Assembly (NCBI GenBank): GCA_029945445.1 | Contig: JAQSCO010000007.1 | Coordinates: 1 to 62,353, forward strand | Direction of reading: 5' to 3' | Source of the DNA: Lacunisphaera sp. | Lineage (GTDB): Bacteria; Verrucomicrobiota; Verrucomicrobiia; Opitutales; Opitutaceae | DNA length: 62,353 nucleotides | In this document: piece after piece, positions 41,719-50,014 of the stretch | How the letters are laid out: each line of letters opens with the position of its first letter | Position numbering within the stretch: the stretch's first letter is position 1 | Notes under the pieces: generated by a model | The model's input: only the letters and a program-made list of their open reading frames with translations | Databases searched by the model: none | What the model was told of the DNA's origin: nothing | Translations under genes and position numbers: made by a program

Positions 41719-43059
41719 ATGAATCGCATCCTCCTCGACAGTTTTTTCCACATGATGCCTGGGCACCGGCTCAGTCGCAACATCTTCACGGGAGGCTACC
41801 GCACGAACTACGGCCGCTATTCCCCGTTCGACGTGTATCACCCCAACGGGGCCTCGATGCTCTACTCCGATCTCTCGGCCGACTACGACATCAAGTTCCT
41901 GAACCAGCCTTTCAGTGAAATGACGCTGGCCGAGGCGGACATCCTGCTGGTGCCGAATCCGGATTACCCGCTCTACGAGGGCGCGTCGCCCTACCGGATC
42001 GATGCGCCGGACGTCGAGGCAATGATCAACTTTCTCGAGCGTGGCGGCAGCGTCGTGCTCATGATCAACTCGTTCCTGTCCAAAAGTGATTTTTGGGAGG
42101 AGAATTTCGATTTCGAGCGGATCACTCCACTTTTGGAGCGGCTGGGTGTCCGTTGGGATCACAACTTCATGTCCGACGACCAGAATATCCTGCCGGCCAA
42201 GAACGGAGACCTGACCGTGGGCTACGGGCAGGGTGGGAGGGTGCTGGACGCGAGACTTCCGGTCGGAGCCGAACCGCTTCTCACCTACGAGGGACAGATG
42301 TTCGGTTTCGTCAGCCGGAAGGGTCGGGGGAAGATCGCGGTCGTCGGCGATGCCGGCCTGGTGAGCAACGGCCTGTATCATTTCCCGGGATTCGACAACG
42401 CGGCCTTTCTGGCAAAATTGTTCAAGGACATGACGCCGGCTTGGGCGGGCGGCCCGGCCAAGGCCTTCGAATGCTTTGAGTTTGGGCATATGAGCTGCGG
42501 CACATCCGATCAGGGCATCTCGGAAAAGTTGTTCAGGACGCTGCGCCCCCAGGCTCGCTTCGAGATCGACCACCACTACCGGCACCTCACCTATGAAGGC
42601 CGGGCCGCGACCTATGCCGCGCCGGAGACGACGGCACGCCTGCCCTTGAAACTGGACGCCTTGGCGGGCATGAAGAGCGTGACCGGCAAATTCCCCTTTG
42701 TGAATATCTGCGAAGGACGCGCTACCGCGACGTTCGATATCAAGCTCAATGTCTCGGCGAAAAAATCCGAGATCGGGATCGATTACACGGTCACGGGCAC
42801 GAAGGTCAGCGAAAATGTGCAGTGGGCGGACGTGGGCGCTGATCCTGCGGTTTTTGGGGCGATCGGTGATCTGGTCCGGGTAAACACGATCGTGCAGATC
42901 CTGGCCGGAACCAACCCGGACGGATCGCTCCGCTACTTTACGATGAAACAGGGCCAGATCCTCTACGACCGCAACGTGCGGAACACCCATTACGGTTTCG
43001 ATATCCTGCTGGGCAGCCGAAACATCGTGTATTCCCCAACCGTCGGAGGGAAAAGCTGA
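41719..43059 (+). CDS. Uncharacterised protein with GATase-like alpha/beta domain
   Basis: 446 residues, no signal peptide. The first half looks like a class I glutamine-amidotransferase-like fold (as in ThuA or beta-galactosidase trimerisation domains): 'EADILLVPNPDYPLYEG', 'EAMINFLERGGSVVLMIN', and 'GRGKIAVVGDAGLVSNGLYH'. No nucleophile Cys elbow is evident. The second half is beta-rich with 'KFPFVNICEGRATATFDIKL'. It lies between the duplicated TIM-barrel pair and a secreted propeller glycosidase, so a role with those proteins is probable, perhaps in cytoplasmic processing of their products. I do not recognise a named family. Confidence 0.6.
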   Translation: MNRILLDSFFHMMPGHRLSRNIFTGGYRTNYGRYSPFDVYHPNGASMLYSDLSADYDIKFLNQPFSEMTLAEADILLVPNPDYPLYEGASPYRIDAPDVEAMINFLERGGSVVLMINSFLSKSDFWEENFDFERITPLLERLGVRWDHNFMSDDQNILPAKNGDLTVGYGQGGRVLDARLPVGAEPLLTYEGQMFGFVSRKGRGKIAVVGDAGLVSNGLYHFPGFDNAAFLAKLFKDMTPAWAGGPAKAFECFEFGHMSCGTSDQGISEKLFRTLRPQARFEIDHHYRHLTYEGRAATYAAPETTARLPLKLDALAGMKSVTGKFPFVNICEGRATATFDIKLNVSAKKSEIGIDYTVTGTKVSENVQWADVGADPAVFGAIGDLVRVNTIVQILAGTNPDGSLRYFTMKQGQILYDRNVRNTHYGFDILLGSRNIVYSPTVGGKS

Positions 43060-43153
43060 AAGCCAGCGCCCGCTTCATCGCTCCATTTTCACGCTGTCAC
43101 CTGATCGTATTCGACCGATCCAATTTCTTTAAGCATAAACCCCGAAGATCCCC

Positions 43154-44350
43154 ATGAACCCACCAGCCATAGTTACGAGCCTCCTAACCCTTACTCCCCG
43201 CCTGCTGATCGCCCTCGGCGCCGTCTGCATCCTGTCTTGCCGTGCCGCTGCCTCGCCTACGCTGGGTGAAAAAGGCTCACGGGTAGTGCCGGCCAAGGAG
43301 GTGCGAAAATATGTCGATGGCCGGCCGGCGGCGGTTTTGCGCCTGGAAGCTGAGGACCAGGGTGTCGTCCTGAAACATGGCGACGGTCCGGATCAGTGTG
43401 ACTACCTTGGCGCCCGCGATATCTGGGTCTTTGAGTCCGAAGGCACCTATTACATGCACTACGACGGCGCAGGCGTACTGGGGTGGCTGGCCTGTCTCGC
43501 GACCAGCACCGACCTGGTCCACTGGACCAAGCAAGGCCCGGCGCTCGCGCTGGGAAAGCCCGGCGAGATGGATTCAGCGTCGGCCAGCTACGGCACGACC
43601 TACCGGGACGGTGCCACGTGGCACATGTTCTATCTCGGGACACCCCACACCTCACCGGCTCCGGATCGCGTGCCGTGGTTTCCCTACACGACCATGAAGG
43701 CGCAGTCGGTGTCTCCCGCCGGACCTTGGATCAAGCAAAAGGATGTAACGCCGTTCAGTCCGCAAAAGGGGACATATTACTCCGACACGGCCAGTCCCGG
43801 AAACATCATCCGCCAAGGGGACGAGTATATGATGTTTTTCGCCGCCTCGACGGACAAACCCATCCTCCGCACGCTCGGCATCGCCCGTACCAAAAACCTG
43901 AACGTGGCTTGGAAGGTTGACCCGGCTCCGCTCGTGCCGTCCGAGGAGCAGGTGGAGAATTCTTCGCTTTATTTCGAGCCGGCCAACCAGACCTGGTTTC
44001 TTTTCACCAATCACATTGGCATCTCCACTTTCAAGGAGCTCGGCTTCGATCCTGCGCACCTACCCCCGGAACTCGGCAATCAGACCGGCCCGGGCACCGT
44101 GGAATACACGGACTCGGTCTGGGTTTACTGGACGAAGGATCTCAACCATTGGAATCCGGCCGACAAGGCGGTCGTGCTCGATGGCAAGAATTGCCAATGG
44201 AGCACGGTTTGCGTCGGGCTCCCCTCCGTGGTCAGGATCAAGGACCGGCTGGCGATCCTCTATGATGCCCCGGGCGGGCACAGCCTCAGTCACATGAAGC
44301 GCGATGTCGGACTGGCGTGGCTGAAGCTGCCGCTGATTCCTCCGCACTGA
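43154..44350 (+). CDS. Secreted five-bladed beta-propeller glycosidase-like protein, paralogue of 10291
   Basis: 398 residues with a signal peptide (LLIALGAVCILSCRAAASP; the Cys may allow lipidation). Shares with the protein at 10291 'VDGRPAAVLRLEAEDQGVV', 'KHGDGPDQCDYLGARD', 'GTYYMHYDGAGVLGW', 'EEQVENSSLYFEP.N..WFLFTNHIG' and 'KAVVLDGKNC.WS..C.GLPSVV'. It has an insertion of about 20 residues (near 'FKELGFDPAHLPPELG') missing in the other copy. GH43/GH117-like fold is inferred from the blade motifs; the substrate is unknown. It ends 21 bases before the convergent class V aminotransferase gene. Confidence 0.78.
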   Translation: MNPPAIVTSLLTLTPRLLIALGAVCILSCRAAASPTLGEKGSRVVPAKEVRKYVDGRPAAVLRLEAEDQGVVLKHGDGPDQCDYLGARDIWVFESEGTYYMHYDGAGVLGWLACLATSTDLVHWTKQGPALALGKPGEMDSASASYGTTYRDGATWHMFYLGTPHTSPAPDRVPWFPYTTMKAQSVSPAGPWIKQKDVTPFSPQKGTYYSDTASPGNIIRQGDEYMMFFAASTDKPILRTLGIARTKNLNVAWKVDPAPLVPSEEQVENSSLYFEPANQTWFLFTNHIGISTFKELGFDPAHLPPELGNQTGPGTVEYTDSVWVYWTKDLNHWNPADKAVVLDGKNCQWSTVCVGLPSVVRIKDRLAILYDAPGGHSLSHMKRDVGLAWLKLPLIPPH

Positions 44351-44371
44351 GACTCCCCGCCGGATTTCAGT

Positions 44372-45634
44372 TCAAGCCAGTTCCTTGAGCGCGCTGACCA
44401 GCGCGTCCAGCTCGGCGGTCGTGGTATAGACGTTGGGCGTGATCCGCACGCCCTGGACGCCGGCGGCGGGCGCGTCGATCGCCACCGTCCAGATCCGGTA
44501 TTTCGCGAGCAGGACCTTGGCCAGATCGCCGGGAGCCAGCCGATTGACGCCGACATTGGCAATGGCACACGCCCGCGTCGACTCGGCCGGGGTATTCAGG
44601 GTGATGCCCTTCAGGTCGCGCACCTGACGGGTCCAATATTCCTGCAGGAAGCGCAGCCGGGCTTCCTTGCGCGCGGATCCGATGCGGCGGTGAAAGGCGA
44701 GGGCATCGATGATGGAAAGCTCCGAGTGAACCGGATTGGTTCCGATGTGGTTCAGCTTGCGGATGTCATCGACCGGGTAGCCGGCATCACCCAACAGGGG
44801 CCAAAGGCCGGCGATCCGGTCACGCCGGACGTAGAGCAGGCCGGTGCCGAGCGGGGCGCTGAGCCATTTGTGCAGGCTGGCGCCGAAGTAGTCGCAACCC
44901 AGGTCGGGGATCTTGAAATCCAAGTGGGCGAAGGAGTGTGCCCCATCGACCATTACCGGCACTCCGCGGGCATGAGCCATGTCGCAGATTCGCCGCACAG
45001 GCAGCACCTGGCCCGTGATGTTGACCAGGTGGCAGACCATCAGCAGCCGGGTTTTCGGAGTGATGGCATTCTCGTAGAGTGCCACCAGCTCGTCGTCGGA
45101 CCGTGGATGATTCGGCAGCGAGATGATCCGGTTGACGATGCCATGGCGGCGCGCCTGCTGCTCGAACATATCCAGCATCGAGCCGTAATCCTGCCTGGCC
45201 ATCACCGCCTCGTCGCCCGCCTTCCAGTCGAGGCCTGAAATCACCGTGTCGAGAGATTCCGTGGTGTTCCGGGTCACGATCAACTCCTCCGCGGCGCAAC
45301 CGGCAAACTCCGCGAGCATTTTCCTCACCGCCAGCTTGTCGTCGAATTGCCGGGTGCGCAGGTAATACGATCCTTCGAGGTTCATGTCCCGGGCGTGCTG
45401 CAAGCCGGCCTCAAGGGTCGGCTGCGGCAGGCAGCAATAGTAACCGTTCTCCAGGTTGATCCGCGCCGGATCGAGGAGGTAGGCCTGGCGGATTTCCGTC
45501 CAGAAATCCTGGGCCGCACCGGGCGCTGCCGGCGGGGTGGGAACGGTTCCGGCGGCGCCGTAGAGTTGGTTCCGGGCAACGGAGGCGACCAGCGCGGAGC
45601 AGGTCACCGACTTCAGGAATTCACGTTTGGTCAT
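44372..45634 (-). CDS. Class V aminotransferase-like PLP protein with export signal
   Basis: About 420 residues of the isopenicillin-N-epimerase-like / cysteine desulfurase fold. PLP motifs: 'VTRNTTESLDTVISGL', 'VDGAHSFAHLDFKIPDLG' and the Lys in 'GASLHKWLSAPLGTG'. The N-terminus (TKREFLKSVTCSALVASVA) looks like a Tat-type export signal with a KR pair rather than RR, suggesting a periplasmic PLP enzyme, as found for similar proteins in Bacteroidota and Verrucomicrobiota. ATG at 45634 begins this signal; the upstream frame to 45709 is not conserved. Last gene of the long minus block, 84 bases after rhaT. Possible epimerase or lyase; unknown substrate. Confidence 0.82.
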   Translation of the reverse strand: MTKREFLKSVTCSALVASVARNQLYGAAGTVPTPPAAPGAAQDFWTEIRQAYLLDPARINLENGYYCCLPQPTLEAGLQHARDMNLEGSYYLRTRQFDDKLAVRKMLAEFAGCAAEELIVTRNTTESLDTVISGLDWKAGDEAVMARQDYGSMLDMFEQQARRHGIVNRIISLPNHPRSDDELVALYENAITPKTRLLMVCHLVNITGQVLPVRRICDMAHARGVPVMVDGAHSFAHLDFKIPDLGCDYFGASLHKWLSAPLGTGLLYVRRDRIAGLWPLLGDAGYPVDDIRKLNHIGTNPVHSELSIIDALAFHRRIGSARKEARLRFLQEYWTRQVRDLKGITLNTPAESTRACAIANVGVNRLAPGDLAKVLLAKYRIWTVAIDAPAAGVQGVRITPNVYTTTAELDALVSALKELA

Positions 45635-45718
45635 GGTGGGGTGGCTTCGGAGTTCAGCCGGTTGCGGGTTCCCGCCTTCAGGCGACAGCTGGGGCCGGGG
45701 GCGGGGCACGAGCGGAGA

Positions 45719-46795
45719 CTAGGAGCCTCCGGGCAGGGTGGCGAGATAGTTGCCGTAGCCGACGATCAGAGTGGAAAGGATCAAAATGCAGATGCCGGCA
45801 GTGATCAGGCCGTGCGTGCGCCGGCTCGTGCCACGCCATTCCTTCAGTGCCACGCCCCAGATCGTGCTGAAGATGATGATGCTCGCCATGTGCAGGGTCC
45901 AGGACGAGAAACCAAAGCGGCCCATCTGGGTTTCGCCCATCGTGTAGAAGAAGAACTGGAAATACCAGGTGACGCCGGCTAGCGCGCACAGTAGGAGGTT
46001 GCGCAGCCGGGGCACCGGTTCGCCTCCGGTAGCCTGGGCCGCGACATATTCGCCGCCGGTGCGGTTGCGGAAATTGAGGATGATGCACCAGATCGCGTTG
46101 CTGGTGAAACCTCCGGCCAGCACAACGACCAGCTTGGGCAGGCCGGTCCAGAGCGGGCGGGTTCCGGCGGCGGCAGAAAGCTTGGCGATCGGATCCGCTG
46201 CTTCCAGCGCGAAGGCCATGCAGGCGCTCATCACGCCGCAAAACAATGCGACGCCGAGGCCCTTCCTCAGGTTGAATTCCTTGATCGTCGCCCGCTTGGC
46301 CTCTTCCGGCAACTCCCGCTCCTTGTTGAGTCCCGCCAGGGCGGATGCCGCGATGCCCGCAACGCAAACGCCGATGCCGAGGAGCGTCATCCGGCCGGGG
46401 CCGCTGGCGGCGATCCCGGCGAGGGTGCCCTTGAAGGCCGGCGGAATCAACGTGCCGAAGGCCGCGCAGATTCCCAAGGCGACACCATAGCCCAGCGACA
46501 TGCCCAGATAGCGCATGGTCAGCCCGAAAGTCAGGCCGCCCAAGCCCCAGAGCAGGCCAAAAAACCATGACCAGAACAACGTGTGGGGCGGTGTCCGGAG
46601 GATCACGCCGACCAAATCCTCGGTGAGGATCAGGCCGAGTGCCCACGGGGCGACGATCCAGCTGAAAAAACCGCCGACCAGCCAGAAGGTCTCCCAGGAC
46701 CAGTTCTTCACCCCGCGGTAGGGGACGTAGAAGCTGCCGGCGGCCAAGCCGCCCAACCAATGAAAAACTACACCGAGGAATGGATTGGGGTTCAT
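45719..46795 (-). CDS. rhaT: L-rhamnose/H+ symporter
   Basis: 358 residues, about ten membrane helices, matching E. coli RhaT throughout: 'FYAPFKKVKKWSWETMW' versus 'FYVPYRGVKNWSWETFW', 'NYGLTMRYLGMS' versus 'TFGLTMRYLGMSLGYG', 'GRMTLLGI', 'EFNLRKGL', 'WYFQFFFYTMGE' and 'GVALKEW'. It should import L-rhamnose (or a close relative such as L-lyxose) with protons. It is encoded 13 bases after the start-proximal GH39-like gene and far from rhmD, but no other dedicated rhamnose gene accompanies it locally, so its product must feed enzymes elsewhere, presumably those in the first 34 kb. Specificity within the family may vary. Confidence 0.9.
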   Translation of the reverse strand: MNPNPFLGVVFHWLGGLAAGSFYVPYRGVKNWSWETFWLVGGFFSWIVAPWALGLILTEDLVGVILRTPPHTLFWSWFFGLLWGLGGLTFGLTMRYLGMSLGYGVALGICAAFGTLIPPAFKGTLAGIAASGPGRMTLLGIGVCVAGIAASALAGLNKERELPEEAKRATIKEFNLRKGLGVALFCGVMSACMAFALEAADPIAKLSAAAGTRPLWTGLPKLVVVLAGGFTSNAIWCIILNFRNRTGGEYVAAQATGGEPVPRLRNLLLCALAGVTWYFQFFFYTMGETQMGRFGFSSWTLHMASIIIFSTIWGVALKEWRGTSRRTHGLITAGICILILSTLIVGYGNYLATLPGGS

Positions 46796-46808
46796 TGATA
46801 TGATATCG

Positions 46809-48338
46809 CTATGGCCCGAGGTTGAGCACGGTCACCGCGAAAGGCGGTAATTCAATTTCCGCCCCGGACCAATGTTCCACCCGGGCGATTCCCGGCCCGG
46901 TGGTCGGGTTGACCGATTCGATCGAGATTCCGGCGACCGGTTCACCTAGGCGAATGGTTGAGACATGATCACGCTTGTTGATGAGGAGGAGTTTTCGGCC
47001 GCGCGACGTGGCAAAGGCCTGGGCGATCACATCCGGGTATTTTTCCTTCCGGGGCGTCGCGATCAGCTTGTCGCCGGGGGCGAAATTATCACGCAGCAAC
47101 TTGAGTGACCAATAGCGGGCGTTGGGTTCTCCGGTTTTCCAGTCGATCATGGTGACACTGGGATACTGGGTTGGGAAACCGACCAGCTGCGATGCGGAAA
47201 CCACGTCGATGCCGAGCTTGGCGGTTTCGACGTAAATGTAGGCGAAGAGCGCGCTGGCGGCATTCCAGTATTCGGGAGGGATGGCCGGATCAATGGCCAG
47301 ATCCCGGGTCTCGGCATTCCGGTCTCCGGGCAGGATGGCGCCGATCTCGTTGAGCGCCACCTTGGTCCCGGGTGACAGGCGCCGGCGGATCGACTCGATA
47401 TAGCGGATCGTGGCGATGAACCGGTCCGCCTGGTCGAAGAAGGTGTATTGCCAGTGCGTGGCCGATTCGCCGGGATCAACCAGAGCGTAGAAATGGTAGG
47501 AAATCATGTCGAGCGGAACGCCCGGCAGGTGGTTGGCGGGATTGAGAAAATACTCGAACATGGCCGGATCCACGCTGGGCAGCGCCAGCGAAATGCCGAC
47601 GAACTTGGTTTCCGGTGAAACCTTGCGCACCGCGCTCACGATGGCGTCATAGCGCTCGGTGTATTGCGGCGGCGTCATGTGGTGTTCCAGATCCGGTTCA
47701 TTGAAGACTTCCCAATAGGGAATTTTGAACCGGTGACCGGACACGTGCTGCCGGCCGCTTTCGTCCACAAAGCCGCCGTTGACATACCAGCTGACGAGGC
47801 GCGCGTAGTAGTCGCCAAGTTCCTTCAAGCCGCCCGGACGGAGTTCGGTGCCCTGCGTGTAGGTCCAGCTGACCTGCTTGGGATCCTGCGGATAGGTCAC
47901 GGGCTGGTCCGTTCGAAAAAGCCAGGCCGGGATCGTGCTGAAATTGATCATCGCCGGGTGGTCGCCGTTGGCCTGCATGAAATCAACCATGGGCGGATCG
48001 ATCAGCGAGAAGTCCCACGAGGTCTTGCCCCCGGCCGGAGGTTCGAGTTCGGCCACCGCCAGCTTGGGGTAGGGCAGCCAAGGCACATAACGGACGTAAT
48101 CTGCTCCCATTTCCCGCACGGCCTTGAAGGCAGCATCATGGATCGGGGAATCGCGCAGCAGCAGGGGATTCACCACCACCTGCAGGCTTGGCGAGGTGCG
48201 CGACTCCCGGAGCACATGGCCCCAGTCAATCGTGACCACCGGCGGTTTCACCGGCTGGCCCCACAAGGCCGGGGCGGTCAGCGCGAGGCAGAGCAGCGCC
48301 AGCTGGGAAACACCAGGCCGGCATTTATCTGCGTTCAT
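46809..48338 (-). CDS. Secreted GH39-like glycoside hydrolase
   Basis: 509 residues. Signal peptide at the N-terminus (QLALLCLALTAPALWG). Clan A barrel: 'GADYVRYVPWLPYPKLAVAE', the acid/base in 'PYWEVFNEPDLEHHM', 'VPLDMISYHFYALV', and the nucleophile in 'VALNEIGAILPG', followed by a C-terminal beta-sandwich ending 'IELPPFAVTVLNLGP'. The order and spacing resemble GH39 xylosidase/iduronidase-type enzymes, though other clan A families (GH51, GH79) cannot be excluded. ATG at 48338 begins the signal peptide; the longer frame overlaps the isomerase gene. Encoded between the isomerase-like gene and rhaT. Confidence 0.78.
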   Translation of the reverse strand: MNADKCRPGVSQLALLCLALTAPALWGQPVKPPVVTIDWGHVLRESRTSPSLQVVVNPLLLRDSPIHDAAFKAVREMGADYVRYVPWLPYPKLAVAELEPPAGGKTSWDFSLIDPPMVDFMQANGDHPAMINFSTIPAWLFRTDQPVTYPQDPKQVSWTYTQGTELRPGGLKELGDYYARLVSWYVNGGFVDESGRQHVSGHRFKIPYWEVFNEPDLEHHMTPPQYTERYDAIVSAVRKVSPETKFVGISLALPSVDPAMFEYFLNPANHLPGVPLDMISYHFYALVDPGESATHWQYTFFDQADRFIATIRYIESIRRRLSPGTKVALNEIGAILPGDRNAETRDLAIDPAIPPEYWNAASALFAYIYVETAKLGIDVVSASQLVGFPTQYPSVTMIDWKTGEPNARYWSLKLLRDNFAPGDKLIATPRKEKYPDVIAQAFATSRGRKLLLINKRDHVSTIRLGEPVAGISIESVNPTTGPGIARVEHWSGAEIELPPFAVTVLNLGP

Positions 48339-48375
48339 GGGGTAAAAGTAGCGGCAGCAATCCGGACCAGCGCGG

Positions 48376-49803
48376 TCAGCAAACGCGCGCCGCCTCCAAG
48401 CCGAGCAAGGTGGCGAGCTTGTCGATCTTGCCGCCGATGTGTCCCACGCCGACGGCGCAGTGGTGGGCGGGCCCGTGGGCGTTCCAGCGTTTGACGAACT
48501 CCCGTGCCCCGCAGGCGAACCGGTAGCGGCTGTTGGTATTGCCGATCTGGAGGATCGGGCCGGGCACGGCCTCGGCTTCGGCATAAAGCAACGCCAGTTT
48601 GCCGCCCGCCGCTTCGATTACGGAAAGAAGTGTGACCGGACCGTGTTTGACCGCCATTTCGACCGATACGCCGTGGCCGTTCTTTCCATGGTAAATCCCA
48701 AGGGAGCGGACCTTGGTTTTCCCTTGGGCAATCGCGAAGTGCCCGGGGCCGTCATGCCCCATGAGCACCACATCCTCCTTGAAATCCATCGCGTAGTATT
48801 CCGTGAAGGAACCACCGGCGCCGAAAAGACTCATGATCTTCATGGCCTGCACGTTTTTCACCTCGTATTCGCCTGCAACTGGCACACCCCGCCCGGTGAG
48901 AAGGGAGGTGCCAAGGATGATGGAGGCGATGGTGGTGACGTTTTCCGGAATGCCGGTGCCCTTGTAATAGTAAGCGAGCGAGCCGAGCCGGTGGGTGGCA
49001 ACCAACTGGTCGAGGGCCACCGAAGTGCGGGCGGCCTCATTGAGGTCGTCGGCAGCGCAATCCGGCTGCACAGCGAAGACGGTGTTGAACTCACGCAGGC
49101 GTTTCTTGAGTGCGGCCGGGGTGACTTCGCGGCGGAGCGCGGTCAGTTCGTCAACCTCGAGAATTTCGATGTGAGTGCCGAAGGTGGCGCACTGGGCGGT
49201 AAGGTCCGCATAGATATCGAGCATTCCGCTGTAGTAGTGCCCCATGAGCCCGAGTCGGTTGCCCTGCATGCCGGCCACGACCTTGCCGGCTTCAACCCAG
49301 GCATCCACTTCGCCCCAGCACAAGGGATCGTTCCCCAGCATGCCGTTTATCTGGTGGAAGCCGATGCCGGCCCGGCGGAACACGTTGGCGATTTCCGGCA
49401 TCGCGCAGGCCGAGCAGTTCGCCAGCCACTCGGCGGTCATCTTCGTCCGGTTGCCGAGGGCATTAAACTTTGCATAGTCAATGGCCGGAACCGGGGCGAG
49501 GTTCAGCACGATGACGGGCACCTTCGCCCGGAGCACGACCGGCAGGACGGTCGAGGAAAGGGCATAGGTGGTGACGTGGAGGAAAATCAGGTCAACATCC
49601 TGCCGGCGGAATTCGTGTCCGGCGGCAAACGCCTGGTCCGGGTTGTCGATCAACCCGAGATTGACGATTTCAACTCCGGGCCGGGCCAGTTTTCCCGCCA
49701 CTTTGCCGACATAGCCCTCAAGGCGGGATTTGAGTCCGGGGAATTGCGGCCAGTAGGCGTCGAGTCCTATGCCGAAGAGACCGATGCGGAGGGACGAGGG
49801 CAT
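48376..49803 (-). CDS. L-arabinose isomerase-like protein (AraA/FucI fold)
   Basis: 475 residues. The four metal ligands of L-arabinose isomerase appear with matching spacing: E312 ('VAGEYEVKN'), E335 ('GGSFTEYYAMDF'), H350 ('LMGHDGPGHF') and H448 ('AHHCAVGVGH'), against E306, E333, H350 and H450 in E. coli AraA. The N-terminal half is divergent ('RIGLFGIGLDAYWPQFPGL'). An aldose-ketose isomerase for arabinose, fucose or another sugar is expected; substrate uncertain because no kinase or epimerase partner is in the window. Start ATG 49803 is preceded by AGGGTGA, a reasonable ribosome site. Confidence 0.82.
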   Translation of the reverse strand: MPSSLRIGLFGIGLDAYWPQFPGLKSRLEGYVGKVAGKLARPGVEIVNLGLIDNPDQAFAAGHEFRRQDVDLIFLHVTTYALSSTVLPVVLRAKVPVIVLNLAPVPAIDYAKFNALGNRTKMTAEWLANCSACAMPEIANVFRRAGIGFHQINGMLGNDPLCWGEVDAWVEAGKVVAGMQGNRLGLMGHYYSGMLDIYADLTAQCATFGTHIEILEVDELTALRREVTPAALKKRLREFNTVFAVQPDCAADDLNEAARTSVALDQLVATHRLGSLAYYYKGTGIPENVTTIASIILGTSLLTGRGVPVAGEYEVKNVQAMKIMSLFGAGGSFTEYYAMDFKEDVVLMGHDGPGHFAIAQGKTKVRSLGIYHGKNGHGVSVEMAVKHGPVTLLSVIEAAGGKLALLYAEAEAVPGPILQIGNTNSRYRFACGAREFVKRWNAHGPAHHCAVGVGHIGGKIDKLATLLGLEAARVC

Positions 49804-49855
49804 GCTTCACCCTAGTGCATTGCCGTCCGGGAGGGAATCGGCGCAATGATCTTTG

Positions 49856-49870
49856 GCATACAGGATATGC
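49856..49870. promoter_or_regulatory. Inverted repeat upstream of isomerase-like gene
   Basis: GCATACAGGATATGC, arms GCATA/TATGC around a five-base centre, about 53 bases upstream of the 49803 start. It could be an operator; it is not the TGTATACA type. I see nothing else in the 211-base gap between 49804 and 50014. Confidence 0.3.
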
Positions 49871-50014
49871 TCCGCGCGAAAATGCCGCCAAAAATTCCTG
49901 GAATTTCAGGCGTTTTTCCGCAGCACGGACGCCGCTAGCTGTGAAGTTTCGCGGTCCACCATTGTTCGGATGACTTCCGGATCACCTTGATCAATCGCGG
50001 ATCAGTTGACGCTC

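Noticed and set aside
48439..49815. 458-residue plus-strand frame opposite the isomerase-like gene
   Set aside because: The minus-strand protein has AraA metal ligands at matching spacing; the plus frame has none.
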